Part shown: positions 45,978 to 55,069 of the stretch, one piece after another
Layout of the letters: the number at the start of each line of letters is the position of its first letter
How positions within the stretch are numbered: position 1 is the first letter of the stretch
Assembly: GCA_014075275.1 (NCBI GenBank)
Contig: CP046179.1
Coordinates: forward strand, 1,435,932-1,499,931
Length of the DNA stretch: 64,000 nt
Source: Boseongicola sp.
Lineage (GTDB): Bacteria; Pseudomonadota; Alphaproteobacteria; Rhodobacterales; Rhodobacteraceae
Direction: 5' to 3'
Position numbers and translations under genes: made by a program
The notes under the pieces: model-generated
Told to the model about the DNA's origin: nothing
Database searches by the model: none
The model's input: the letters and a program-made list of their open reading frames with translations, nothing else

Positions 45978-46763
45978 CTATTCCAAACCAAGCACATCCG
46001 GAGTTTGCCAGGCCAAATGTTGACCCCCATCGACGCAAATTAGTTGGCCGGTAACATCAGGTGCATCAAGGAAAAAGCCCAAGGCGCGACAGACACCATC
46101 GGTGTCCGATCCGCGCTTGAGAATGGTCGAGGCCCGCTGCGCCGCGAAATGGCCATCCGACTGGCGAATGCCCTGAACGGTCGGTCCTGGTCCGATTGCG
46201 TTTACGCGCACCTTGGGTCCTAAAGCCTGCGCCGAGGTTCTTGTCAGCGCCCAAAGCCCCATCTTTGCAATGGTGTAGCTCATGAACTCAGGCGTCAGCT
46301 TTTGCACCCTTTGATCAACCATATTCACAATCAGCGCCTGCGCAGTCGGCTCATTCCGTTCGCCGCCATAGATTGGCTCGGGCACCTGCTCCGCAAAGCG
46401 TTGCGTCAACACGAACGGGGCCCGCAAGTTGCTTTCCAGATGCCGATCCCAACTTTCACGGGTCGCGGACTGCAAATTGTCATACTCGAATATTGAGGCC
46501 GAATTGACCAACACAGTCAAAGGCTGTGCGAGAGCATCAACAGCATTCGCCACCAGCTTCTGCGTCTCAGCTTCGTCTGTCAGATCAGCTTTGAGGGTCA
46601 CAGCGCTAGCGCCCATGGCCCGGATGCTTTCTGCAACACTCTCTGCTTCGTCTGCCGACGTATGGTAGTGCACAACAACGTCCAGCCCACGGCCAGCCAG
46701 CCACAGCGCAATCGCCTTGCCAATGCGCTTGCTCGCGCCTGTAACCAGTGCTGCGCCGCTCAT
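45978..46763 (-). CDS. SDR family oxidoreductase, pteridine-reductase (FolM) like
   Basis: 261-aa short-chain dehydrogenase. The nucleotide motif is TGASKRIGKAIA, with Arg where classical SDRs have the middle Gly, as in pteridine reductases and FolM. Catalytic Tyr and Lys are in SYTIAKMGLWALT, and VRVNAIGPGPT follows. Likely reduces a dihydropteridine with NADPH, which might serve folate or phhA cofactor recycling (inference). ATG at 46,761-46,763 overlaps the antiporter stop (ATGA); the longer frame is not used. Confidence 0.87.
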   Translation of the reverse strand: MSGAALVTGASKRIGKAIALWLAGRGLDVVVHYHTSADEAESVAESIRAMGASAVTLKADLTDEAETQKLVANAVDALAQPLTVLVNSASIFEYDNLQSATRESWDRHLESNLRAPFVLTQRFAEQVPEPIYGGERNEPTAQALIVNMVDQRVQKLTPEFMSYTIAKMGLWALTRTSAQALGPKVRVNAIGPGPTVQGIRQSDGHFAAQRASTILKRGSDTDGVCRALGFFLDAPDVTGQLICVDGGQHLAWQTPDVLGLE

Positions 46764-47704
46764 GCCAAAACCACTATGGTGACGTAGAGAACGTAAAGCA
46801 CCGTCAGAGCTGCCCCCCATCGACAGGTCATGACCCACGTTTTAGAAAAGACGAATGGCGCGATCAAAAGCGAAGCGCCCAACATGACCCACAAATCAAA
46901 CGTCAGAAACTGCGGTGCAACCGGGATATGTCCAAAGAAAGATGCCACCCCAATGATGCCCAGTAGATTGAACATATTCGACCCGATAACATTGCCCAGC
47001 GCCACATCGGCTTGCCGTCGGTAGGCTGCCATCGTGGTTGTTGCCAGCTCTGGAAGCGATGTCCCAATAGCCACCAGCGTCAATCCGATTACGCTGTCGG
47101 AGACGCCCAAATCTCGGGCAATGATCAGTGACGCATCCACAAGGATGTCTGCTCCCAAAGGCAAACCAACGAGGCCGAGTAGCAAGAACGCCCCGATTTT
47201 CCACCAAGGCATATTGGGATCAACACCTTCGAGGTCTTCTTCGACCACTCGTGCACGTCGATGCGCCATGGCCGCCCGGGCCTGACCGCCAAGTATCCAG
47301 GCCAATACAAGCAAGAGTACAATCCCATGCACCCAGGTTATCGGGCCAAGGAAAGCTGCAAGAATGAATAAAACCGTTGCGGCAATCATTGAAATATAAC
47401 TTTTGCGGGTATTGCATTGGGACGTATCAAGCCCGGCGAATAACGCTGGCACGCCAAGCACCAGCAGGATGTTCGCGGTGTTTGATCCAACGACATTACC
47501 CATCGCCAGTCCCGGCGCATGATCGTCTATAGCTGATATGGCGATCAAAAGTTCTGGGGCAGATGTGCCTAATGCCACAATCGTCAGGCTGACGATCAGA
47601 GCCGGCACCCCAAGACGCAGCGAGGAATTGACCGCGCCACGAACCAACAAATCCCCCGCCAACAGCAAAATGATAAGCCCAAGCCCGGCGAGGAGAAATT
47701 CCAT
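46760..47704 (-). CDS. Calcium/sodium antiporter (YrbG/CaCA family)
   Basis: 314 aa, about 10 membrane segments in two repeats. Each half has the CaCA alpha motif: GTSAPELLIAISA with GNVVGSNTANILLVLG, and GTSLPELATTTMAAY with GNVIGSNMFNLLGIIG. These are the ion sites. Exports Ca or another cation in exchange for Na or H. ATG at 47,702-47,704 lies 4 bases after the small zinc-ribbon gene; a TTG-type start upstream was rejected. Confidence 0.94.
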   Translation of the reverse strand: MEFLLAGLGLIILLLAGDLLVRGAVNSSLRLGVPALIVSLTIVALGTSAPELLIAISAIDDHAPGLAMGNVVGSNTANILLVLGVPALFAGLDTSQCNTRKSYISMIAATVLFILAAFLGPITWVHGIVLLLVLAWILGGQARAAMAHRRARVVEEDLEGVDPNMPWWKIGAFLLLGLVGLPLGADILVDASLIIARDLGVSDSVIGLTLVAIGTSLPELATTTMAAYRRQADVALGNVIGSNMFNLLGIIGVASFFGHIPVAPQFLTFDLWVMLGASLLIAPFVFSKTWVMTCRWGAALTVLYVLYVTIVVLA

Positions 47705-47708
47705 TCCG

Positions 47709-47876
47709 TCAGGCCTTCCCACAAGGGCAAGTGCCCTTGCCTATACGATGACGGCCGCAGGACGGGCACTTTTCTGTCGCCAAACGCATTCGACGCGGCA
47801 GCAACAGGCGGAGCTTTCCAAACATCGCCAACACGGCAATGAACACCAAAAAAAGAGAGGCGATTTTGACCAGCAC
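47709..47876 (-). CDS. 55-aa membrane protein with zinc-ribbon tail
   Basis: GTG start 6 bases after the sppA stop, TGA 4 bases before the antiporter start, so tightly fitted in the operon. One membrane helix (ASLFLVFIAVLAMFGKL), a basic stretch (LLPRRMRLA), then CPSCGRHRIGKGTCPCG: four Cys in the CxxC...CxC arrangement of a treble-clef or ribbon zinc site. Short proteins of this kind follow sppA in relatives as far as I recall. Function unknown. Confidence 0.7.
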   Translation of the reverse strand: MLVKIASLFLVFIAVLAMFGKLRLLLPRRMRLATEKCPSCGRHRIGKGTCPCGKA

Positions 47877-47882
47877 GCTGCG

Positions 47883-48683
47883 TCAGAGCCCAAACCGAGC
47901 GAATGCCGCACGGTCTTCAACGTCGGCCAAAATATCACCGGTCAACCCGACACCAAACCGGCTGAGCAATGGGCGGCGCCTTGAATATGGACGTAGCACA
48001 ACCTTGTCGCCGAATATTTCCTTCATTTTCGGCACCAAGTGTCCGACTCCATCGACCAGTCCCGGCACGATCGCCTGGTTTCCAACCCAGATATCACCAT
48101 TGAACAGATCGGCTTCGGCGTCCAGACGGTCGCCCCGCCTTGTTTGGACGTGATCTATGAATTCACCGTGAATATGCTCCTGCAACGCCTTCAAGCGCGC
48201 GACATCATCCGGGTTTTCCGGTCTAAAGGGATCCAGCATGGATTTGGTATTGCCGGCGGTGTAAACACGCCGGGCAATCCCATGTCGTTCGATCAGCTCG
48301 TCAAACCCGAAGCCTGCCGAGATGACGCCGATGGACCCAACAATGGAATGGCGATCAACCCAAATCTCGTCAGCAGCAGTCGCAATGTAATAGCCTCCGG
48401 ATGCCGCAACATCTTCGACAAACGCATAGACTTTGACGTCCTTCTCATTTGCCAGACGGCGAATTCGGGCGGCGATCAGCGACGATTGCGACGGACTTCC
48501 ACCGGGCGAATTAATAGCCAGCGCAACGGCGACAGGTTTGCCTTTGGTGAATGCCTTTTGAAGCATGTCTGCAAGACCTGCATCGTTCAATGCGCCGCCG
48601 CGCGCTTGCGCAGCAATCACACCCTGTAGCCGAACGACAGACACCAGAGGCGGTTTTTTGATGAAGGGGATATAGCGAACCAT
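47883..48683 (-). CDS. sppA: S49 family peptidase, SppA-like
   Basis: 266-aa serine protease of the SppA/SohB clan that degrades signal peptides or membrane-derived peptides. AINSPGGSP, the nucleophile Ser95 in DVAASGGYYIATAAD, GSIGVI and a likely general base Lys147. There is no long N-terminal membrane anchor; only a weak hydrophobic part (VSVVRLQGVI). ATG at 48,681-48,683; the longer upstream frame is not protease-like. First gene of the sppA-small protein-antiporter-SDR operon. Confidence 0.9.
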   Translation of the reverse strand: MVRYIPFIKKPPLVSVVRLQGVIAAQARGGALNDAGLADMLQKAFTKGKPVAVALAINSPGGSPSQSSLIAARIRRLANEKDVKVYAFVEDVAASGGYYIATAADEIWVDRHSIVGSIGVISAGFGFDELIERHGIARRVYTAGNTKSMLDPFRPENPDDVARLKALQEHIHGEFIDHVQTRRGDRLDAEADLFNGDIWVGNQAIVPGLVDGVGHLVPKMKEIFGDKVVLRPYSRRRPLLSRFGVGLTGDILADVEDRAAFARFGL

Positions 48684-49001
48684 ACAGGCCCATTTAGGGC
48701 GTGCACAGTCGCGCAACAAGGCAAACCCGCGTGACATGACCGGAATGTTGCATAACTGGCCGGCAACACCAGAGTGGAATACCGGGGCGCTGCCCCCGAC
48801 CTCGCCTGAACGGCGACGTCTCCCCCGGAGTATTTTCACCAGAAAGAAGCAAAGATTTAATCAAATTGTTCGGGCTTGGGACCCGGCCAAAATCCGGTTC
48901 AGCTTCTTCTGTCTTCAAATACTTTCGCCGAAGGCGTACCGCCCCGCGGGATCGCGGGGCAAAGTATCGTGCGCGCGTGAAACGCGCTCATTTCGAAGGC
49001 T
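48684..49001. other. 318-base gap between sppA and the ABC permease gene
   Basis: Contains copy B of the dispersed motif, the three-way-junction inverted repeats, and the sppA upstream region. No gene seen on either strand; frames present are short and lack ribosome binding sites. Confidence 0.6.
48822..48967 (+). repeat. Dispersed intergenic element, copy B, with three-way junction
   Basis: The motif CCCCCGGAGTATTT-TCACCAGAAAGAA occupies 48,822-48,848 and matches copy C at all but one base over 27. About 70 bases on, ATACTTT (48,919) pairs with AAAGTAT (48,961). The stem encloses two perfect hairpins, CGCC/GGCG (48,926-48,936) and GCCCCGCG/CGCGGGGC (48,941-48,960), which would fold as a three-way junction. 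Likely terminates the ABC transporter transcript on the minus strand. Confidence 0.6.
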
Positions 49002-49763
49002 TCAAGATTTCAGACGATATCCGGTCTTAAAGATCCACCAGACAATCCCGAAACACAAAGCCGTAAACCCGGTGATCGCGATCAGGCTTGCCACGACCGG
49101 CACATCTGCCATGCCAAAGAATGACCACCGGAACCCTGACACCAGATAAAGCACAGGGTTGAACAGTGAAATCGTTTGCCAGATCGGCGGAAGCATGGTG
49201 ATCGAGTAAAATGACCCACCCAGAAACACCAGGGGCGTTACCACCAGAAGCGGCACTAGGTTCAACTGCTCAAAACTCTTTGCCCAAATTCCGATGATGA
49301 ATCCCAACAGGGAAAATGACACGCAGGTCATGACCAGAAAGGCCACCATCCAGAATGGATGCGCAATTGAAATATCAACAAAGAAGAACGCCGTGATCAG
49401 GATAATGACGCCAAGTATCAACGACTTAACCGCCGCCGCGCCAACATAGCCGATCACAATCTCCAAAGACGAAATCGGCGCTGACAGCACTTCGTAAATC
49501 GTCCCGATGAACTTGGGGAAATAGATGCCGAAAGCGGCGTTTTGCAGCGATTGCGTCAAAACTGACAACATGATCAGCCCCGGCACGATGAAGGCGCCAT
49601 AGCTCACACCCTCAACTTCCTGGATGCGACTGCCTATTGCCGCCCCGAACACCACGAAATAAAGCGATGTCGACAAAACAGGCGACACGATCGACTGAAC
49701 GATCGAGCGGAAGAACCGCGCCATCTCAAATCGCCAGATTGCCTGGACTCCATACCAGTTCAT
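49002..49763 (-). CDS. ABC-2 type transporter permease
   Basis: 253-aa inner-membrane protein with six hydrophobic segments, ABC-2/YadH type: [21 protein letters not shown] and the [18 protein letters not shown] signature in the second half. Its start overlaps the ATPase gene stop. Together they form a two-gene exporter, possibly for a lipid, polysaccharide or drug; the substrate is not visible. Confidence 0.94.
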   Translation of the reverse strand: MNWYGVQAIWRFEMARFFRSIVQSIVSPVLSTSLYFVVFGAAIGSRIQEVEGVSYGAFIVPGLIMLSVLTQSLQNAAFGIYFPKFIGTIYEVLSAPISSLEIVIGYVGAAAVKSLILGVIILITAFFFVDISIAHPFWMVAFLVMTCVSFSLLGFIIGIWAKSFEQLNLVPLLVVTPLVFLGGSFYSITMLPPIWQTISLFNPVLYLVSGFRWSFFGMADVPVVASLIAITGFTALCFGIVWWIFKTGYRLKS

Positions 49764-50686
49764 GATGTTTCCTTTACCAGTCCGACGAAAATATCTTCCA
49801 GGGTGCTCTGAGAGGTCTGAATATCCTTCAAACCGTATCCTGCCGCCTGCAAACCTTTCAAAAGAGACGTAATACCAGTGCGTTCACCAGTCGTGTCATA
49901 GGTATAAACTAGCGCGCGCCCTTCGTCGGCAATCGCCAAATCATAAGACGACAGGCTGTCCGGCAGGACCGTTGCCGCCTCGTTCAACTCTATCTTCATT
50001 TCTTTCTGGCCCATTCGGGACATCAGAGCTTTTTTATCTTCGACCAGCAGGATCTCACCGTTGTTGATCACCGCAATCCGGTCGGCGATAGCCTCGGCCT
50101 CTTCGATGTAATGCGTGGTCAGAATGATCGTAACGCCGTCGGCGCGAAGCTCTTCCACCAGTTCCCACATGTCTTTGCGCAGCTCTACATCGACACCCGC
50201 AGTCGGCTCGTCCAGAAAGAGGACCCTTGGTTCGTGGCTGAGCGCCTTGGCGATCAACACCCGACGACGCATGCCGCCTGAAAGTTCAACAGTGCGGTTA
50301 TCGCGTTTTTCCCAAAGCGTCAGTTTTTTCAGCAAAGTCTCAATAAGCGCATCATTCCTGGCTTTGCCGAACAGACCTCGCGTCAGGCGAACGGTGTTGC
50401 CGACAAATTCGAACGGCTCCAGAAAAATTTCCTGTGGCACCAAACCAATAAGTCTGCGGGCCTCGCGGTAGTCCGCAACCACGTCATGTCCACCGACCGA
50501 GATGCTGCCCGCTGTAGGTTGCGTCAGACCACAGATCGTCGAAATAAGCGTGGTCTTGCCCGCTCCGTTCGGACCGAGAAGCGCCAGGATCTCGCCCTGT
50601 TCGATGTTCAGGGACACATTCTTTAGAGCTTGGAAGCCACCTTCAAAGGTTTTTTCCAAATCCCTTACTTCCACAATCGCAGACAT
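49760..50686 (-). CDS. ABC transporter ATP-binding protein (CcmA/YadG type)
   Basis: 308 aa. Walker A GPNGAGKT at 38-45, signature LSGGM at 135-139, Walker B LFLDEP at 156-161, then [14 protein letters not shown] with the switch His. A C-terminal extension of about 90 residues is typical of ABC-2 drug/lipid ATPases. Overlaps the permease gene by 4 bases. Confidence 0.95.
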   Translation of the reverse strand: MSAIVEVRDLEKTFEGGFQALKNVSLNIEQGEILALLGPNGAGKTTLISTICGLTQPTAGSISVGGHDVVADYREARRLIGLVPQEIFLEPFEFVGNTVRLTRGLFGKARNDALIETLLKKLTLWEKRDNRTVELSGGMRRRVLIAKALSHEPRVLFLDEPTAGVDVELRKDMWELVEELRADGVTIILTTHYIEEAEAIADRIAVINNGEILLVEDKKALMSRMGQKEMKIELNEAATVLPDSLSSYDLAIADEGRALVYTYDTTGERTGITSLLKGLQAAGYGLKDIQTSQSTLEDIFVGLVKETS

Positions 50687-50818
50687 TTCACGGATCTCCT
50701 TTCGGCGGAACTTAAGGATCTTAGCGAAAAGGGAAAACCATCAAATTTGCACATGGATCATGCAGGTGTGATCAGGCAACTCGCCATATTCGGCAGTACA
50801 GCAGACTTAAGAATCAAC

Positions 50819-50845
50819 GCGCCGGCGGCCCTAGGCCGCCGGCGC
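50819..50845 (-). terminator. GC-rich terminator hairpin after ctpA
   Basis: GCGCCGGCGGCC and GGCCGCCGGCGC form a perfect 12-bp stem around CTA, 18 bases after the ctpA stop on the minus strand. The following bases have only a weak T-run (GTTGATTCTTAAG). Confidence 0.65.
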
Positions 50846-50863
50846 GAGTAAGATCTTGTCAGC

Positions 50864-52225
50864 TTAGTTGGCTTGGGCCGCAGCAAGAGCTGCCGCATAT
50901 TCTGGTCCAAGTGCGGAAATTCCTTTCAGAATATCAATGGCGTAGGCCAATTGATAATCTTCCTTCCGCAGATCGGCGGCTGCTTCTGCCTTGGCGCGAT
51001 CAGCTTCAATCTGCCGACGTTCGTCTTCGGTCAAACTGTCGTTGTTCAGGCTACCGCGCAGATCAGCTTCCGTCCGGTTGCGGCGCGGACTGTCATCTTC
51101 GGCCGCCTCTTCTACACGCGGTGGCTGTGCTACGATAATGTCGGGTGAAACGCCCAGCGCCTGGATCGAGCGCCCCGATGGCGTGTAATACCGGGCCGTG
51201 GTCAGGCGCATGGCACCTTCGCCCCGAAGCGGCATCACAGTTTGAACCGAACCTTTGCCAAAACTCTTGGTACCCACGACGATTGCCCGGCGATGATCCT
51301 GCAGGGCCCCGGCCACAATCTCGGATGCCGAAGCAGATCCGCCGTTGATCAAAACCACAACCGGTTTACCCTCGGCCAAATCACCAATTTCGGCGTTGAA
51401 ACGGTCGCCATCCTGCGGATCACGGCCACGGGTCGATACAATCTCGCCCGCATCAAGGAATGCGTCAGACACCAGCACGGCCTGATTAAGCAGACCGCCC
51501 GGATTGTTACGCAGATCGATAACGAAGCCGTTTACACTTTCCATGCCGCCCAGCTCTTCGACCTGTTCATTCAACTGATCGCGCATCGAAGGATACGTTT
51601 GGTCGCTGAAAGTGCTGATACGCACAATGACTGTGTCGCCAACGTTGCGCGAACGCACTGCAGTCAGCTTGATTGTGTCGCGGATGATCGAAACATCGAA
51701 GGGTTCAGATTCGCCTTCGCGGACAACCGTGATGATAATCTCGCTGCCAATGGGGCCACGCATCAGATCAACGGCCTGATCCAGAGCCAGACCCAGAACG
51801 CTGTCCCCATCGACATGGGTAATAAAGTCACCGGCTTCGACGCCGGCCTTGTCTGCCGGAGTGCCATCAATCGGCGAAACCACTTTGACGAAACCCTCTT
51901 CCTGGGTCACTTCAATGCCAAGGCCACCAAACTCGCCGCGCGTCTGAACGCGCATATCGGCTGCATCATCGGGCGACAGGAAAGATGAATGAGGGTCAAG
52001 CGAGGTCAGCATGCCATTAATGGCCGCTTCGATCAGATCGCCTTCATCGACTTCTTCAACATATTGCGCGCGAATTCGCTCAAAAATATCGCCGAACAAG
52101 TCCAATTGTTCATAAACCGAGGCCTTGCGGTCTGCTTCCTGCGCCAAGAGCGGCCTGGCGACCTGTGTTGTCGCCACAGCGCCCAGCATCACGCCCGTGA
52201 GCGAGGCCAAAAAGAATCGTTTCAT
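50864..52225 (-). CDS. ctpA: Carboxy-terminal processing peptidase CtpA (S41)
   Basis: 453-aa periplasmic serine protease. N-terminal signal peptide to about residue 29 (PLLAQ), PDZ domain about 97-175, and the S41 core: DLRNNPGGLL, GGSASASEI with the likely nucleophile Ser299, and Lys324 in SFGKGSVQ. C-terminal tail is Arg/Asp/Glu-rich then helical. It lies 12 bases after envC. In other bacteria CtpA and LbcA-like or EnvC-type proteins control cell-wall hydrolases, which fits the envC neighbour. Confidence 0.95.
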   Translation of the reverse strand: MKRFFLASLTGVMLGAVATTQVARPLLAQEADRKASVYEQLDLFGDIFERIRAQYVEEVDEGDLIEAAINGMLTSLDPHSSFLSPDDAADMRVQTRGEFGGLGIEVTQEEGFVKVVSPIDGTPADKAGVEAGDFITHVDGDSVLGLALDQAVDLMRGPIGSEIIITVVREGESEPFDVSIIRDTIKLTAVRSRNVGDTVIVRISTFSDQTYPSMRDQLNEQVEELGGMESVNGFVIDLRNNPGGLLNQAVLVSDAFLDAGEIVSTRGRDPQDGDRFNAEIGDLAEGKPVVVLINGGSASASEIVAGALQDHRRAIVVGTKSFGKGSVQTVMPLRGEGAMRLTTARYYTPSGRSIQALGVSPDIIVAQPPRVEEAAEDDSPRRNRTEADLRGSLNNDSLTEDERRQIEADRAKAEAAADLRKEDYQLAYAIDILKGISALGPEYAAALAAAQAN

Positions 52226-52237
52226 TGGTTATCCTTA

Positions 52238-53341
52238 CTAAGCATCCGGTTCAAATCGCGCCGCCGGATCAATGGCATCGCGTCCTTGTCTGATCTCAAT
52301 ATAAAGCGTTTCGCGCCGAACTTGACCACCGCCAACCGAATTTTCGATCAATTTCTCTTGTGTTGCGCTTTCAACGCCCCCCATCAGGGCCAGTGGCGCA
52401 CCCGTTTCAACGATCTGATTGCGCCGTACATAAACTTGCCCCAGCCCGCCCAAAATCAATAATTCGCCTGCGCGCGGCTCTAAAATTACCACTCCGCCAT
52501 AATCCCGCAATGCCCCTGCAAACCGAACCGTTCCCGGAGTCGGCGCTGTAACGACCGCGCTGTTTTCTGCGGCCACCACCCAGCCCGGTCGGGCAACCCC
52601 GGCGGCATCCTTTTCGTTGAAACGTCGCAGGACACGTCCCAGAACTGGCAAATCCCAGGTTTCCTTCAACGTACCGCTCCACGGGCTATCGGTGGCAAAT
52701 GCGTCAGCGAATGCGGTCAAAGTTTCGGTGCTGTTGATCAAGGCCTGCATAGTGGCGTCATCGGTCGCCGTGGCCGGTGGAAGATCTGTCCGGTTGGATA
52801 TTGCCTCGGATAACATCAGACGGGCGGCGCGAATGTCCCGCAATCCTGATTGCAGCTGCGTCTGTCCTGCCGTCTGCAGCGCGATCACGGCCCGCAAGTC
52901 TTCCAATTCCACAACCAGGATTGCAGCGCGCGCATTCAGGGCCGGAACCAGATCACTGGCCAGCATACCAGCCCGTATCGCCGGAAGCGGGCCTTCGGGG
53001 TGCAAAAGCCCGGCGGCCGGGCCTTCACGCTCGATCAACTGTAAAACACCCAACAGCTCTGTCAGTTCTTCGTCGTGCCCCTGAAGGCGCGCCGACAAAA
53101 CTCGTTCTTGCAGTGCTGCACCACGCAGCCCCTCGCGCAGGGCAGCAAGACCCTTCTCATAGGCCTGCACTGTCGCTGTCAGCGCTTGAATGCGGTCCTG
53201 GGCTCCGTCTGCCTCTGCCAAAGCAACTGCAGCCTGGGCCATATAATCCGAAGCAACTTGCGCCAGTTCGGCGGGCGTCTCTGCGGCTACCGACCCCAAA
53301 GTGCCCAGCCATGCTGTCAGAGCAAGTCCGGGTAGCCTCAT
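52238..53341 (-). CDS. envC: Murein hydrolase activator EnvC-like protein
   Basis: 367 aa: signal peptide (to about residue 20, SVAAE), long coiled-coil (about 25-185), and a C-terminal LytM/M23 domain (about 255-355). The LytM domain lacks the zinc His/Asp residues: where HGxD and HxH are expected it reads AENSAVVTAP and TLYIEIR. It should therefore activate amidases rather than cut peptidoglycan, like E. coli EnvC. Start ATG overlaps the gpmI stop. gpmI-envC-ctpA order is conserved in many proteobacteria. Confidence 0.9.
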   Translation of the reverse strand: MRLPGLALTAWLGTLGSVAAETPAELAQVASDYMAQAAVALAEADGAQDRIQALTATVQAYEKGLAALREGLRGAALQERVLSARLQGHDEELTELLGVLQLIEREGPAAGLLHPEGPLPAIRAGMLASDLVPALNARAAILVVELEDLRAVIALQTAGQTQLQSGLRDIRAARLMLSEAISNRTDLPPATATDDATMQALINSTETLTAFADAFATDSPWSGTLKETWDLPVLGRVLRRFNEKDAAGVARPGWVVAAENSAVVTAPTPGTVRFAGALRDYGGVVILEPRAGELLILGGLGQVYVRRNQIVETGAPLALMGGVESATQEKLIENSVGGGQVRRETLYIEIRQGRDAIDPAARFEPDA

Positions 53342-54858
53342 CTTTGGATCAGACTTTCGCCGGTCATCTCGGCTGGCTTTTCCAACCCCATCAGATCCAA
53401 CAGTGTGGGTGCCAAATCAGCCAAGCGTCCATCTGACAGACTGCACCCTTCCGGCCCGCCCACCACCGCAACCGGCACAAGATTGGTGGTATGCGCCGTG
53501 TGCGGTGCGCCAGTCACGGGATTAACCATGGTTTCACAATTGCCGTGATCAGCGGTCAGAACCATCGCCCCCCCGGCCTTTTCCAGTGCCGCAACAACCC
53601 GGGACAACCCGGCATCTACCGCCTCGCAGGCTTTCATAGCCGCCGCCAGATCACCGGTGTGCCCAACCATGTCAGGGTTGGCGTAATTCGTCACAATCAG
53701 ATCATATCCCGCCTCGATCACCTCAACGAACTTTTCGGTTACTTCACCCGCTGACATTTCAGGTTGCAGATCATAGGTCGCCACTTTGGGCGATGAAGGC
53801 ATAAACCGATCCTCGCCGGCCTCGGGCGTTTCTTTCCCGCCGTTCAAGAAGAATGTCACATGGGGATATTTCTCTGTCTCGGCCAGCCGAAACTGGGTCC
53901 GGCCATGTTGCGCCATCCAGGACCCCAGAGTGTTCACGATCTTCCGCTTGGGAAAGACGGTCTGCATATAATCGTTGTGACCGTCGAAGTATTCCACCAT
54001 CCCGAGAAGCGCCGACAGTTCTGGCCGCGCGCCTGTGTCGAAATCCGCAAATCCCGACTCGCCAATGGCCCGCAAGATCTCGCGGGCCCGATCGGCCCGA
54101 AAATTCAGACACCATAACCCGTCGCCATCCTTAACCCCGGCATAATCGCCGATGACACTCGCCTGAATGAATTCATCGGTTTCGCCCCGGGCGGTCGCGG
54201 CCTCCACCGCCGATCCGGCTGAACCCGCTTGATGACCCTGCCCGTTAACCATCGCCGCATAGGCCTGGGACACGCGCTCCCACCGGTTATCCCGATCCAT
54301 CGCATAGTAACGGCCTGTCACCGTCCCGATCATTGCGCCTTCCGGCAATCGTGCCTCCAGCTGACCAATGAATTCCGCCGCCGAGGTCGGGGCCACGTCG
54401 CGCCCGTCTGTCAGCGCATGGACAACCACCGGCACACCGCGATCAACCATTGCCTGAACCGAAGCGACAATATGGTCGATATGCCCATGCACGCCGCCAT
54501 CCGACACTAGCCCCATCAGATGCGCTGTGCCTTCTGCCGCCAGGACGTCCCTGGCGAAAGCGCCGATCACAGGATTGTCGTGAAACGAGCCATCCTCGAT
54601 CGCCAGATCAATCTGCCCCAGATCCATCGCAACTGTGCGCCCTGCCCCGATATTGGTATGCCCAACCTCCGAATTGCCCATCTGTCCAGTTGGCAATCCG
54701 ACATCCGGTCCATGGGTTATCAGTGTTGCATGCGGGCACGTCGCCATGATCCGGTCAAAGGTCGGGGTGTCCGCCAAAACCGGAGCATTTGCTGTAGGAT
54801 CGTCGCGCAATCCCCATCCATCGAGAATACAAAGAACAACCGGTTTTTTGGTGGTCAT
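53338..54858 (-). CDS. gpmI: 2,3-bisphosphoglycerate-independent phosphoglycerate mutase
   Basis: Interconverts 3- and 2-phosphoglycerate with Mn. 506 aa. The catalytic Ser is Ser63 in GQMGNSEVGHTNIGAGR; the metal motifs ILDGWG, ALTDGRDVAP, NFRADRARE, NYANPDMVGHTG and TADHGNCE are all seen. ATG at 54,856-54,858 behind GAGGCACTTT. Upstream is copy C of the dispersed element. Confidence 0.97.
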   Translation of the reverse strand: MTTKKPVVLCILDGWGLRDDPTANAPVLADTPTFDRIMATCPHATLITHGPDVGLPTGQMGNSEVGHTNIGAGRTVAMDLGQIDLAIEDGSFHDNPVIGAFARDVLAAEGTAHLMGLVSDGGVHGHIDHIVASVQAMVDRGVPVVVHALTDGRDVAPTSAAEFIGQLEARLPEGAMIGTVTGRYYAMDRDNRWERVSQAYAAMVNGQGHQAGSAGSAVEAATARGETDEFIQASVIGDYAGVKDGDGLWCLNFRADRAREILRAIGESGFADFDTGARPELSALLGMVEYFDGHNDYMQTVFPKRKIVNTLGSWMAQHGRTQFRLAETEKYPHVTFFLNGGKETPEAGEDRFMPSSPKVATYDLQPEMSAGEVTEKFVEVIEAGYDLIVTNYANPDMVGHTGDLAAAMKACEAVDAGLSRVVAALEKAGGAMVLTADHGNCETMVNPVTGAPHTAHTTNLVPVAVVGGPEGCSLSDGRLADLAPTLLDLMGLEKPAEMTGESLIQR

Positions 54859-54925
54859 AAAGTGCCTCAATTCTGCTGCTGCCTTCTACCGCGCTCCACC
54901 AGAATAGAAAACCACTGCAGATATT

Positions 54926-55017
54926 TTCTTTCTGGTGCAAATACTCCGGGGGGGGCCGATGGAACATCGGTGGGGGCTGGCCCCCAACCGGGCAACGCGC
55001 CGTCAGGCGCTTTGCCC
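54926..55017 (-). repeat. Dispersed intergenic element, copy C
   Basis: On the minus strand, after the exonuclease stop: a hairpin GGGCAA-c-GCGCC/GGCGC-t-TTGCCC (54,990-55,017), then TGGGGGC/GCCCCCA (54,971-54,986) and CCGAT/ATCGG (54,956-54,970). The motif CCCCCGGAGTATTT-GCACCAGAAAGAA follows (54,952-54,926). Same order, hairpins then motif, as copies A and D. Likely 3' end of the exonuclease transcript. Confidence 0.6.
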
Positions 55018-55069
55018 CACCGCGACGCGCGAAGGCGCGGCGCAATTCACGGCAACTTGCGATCCCCTG

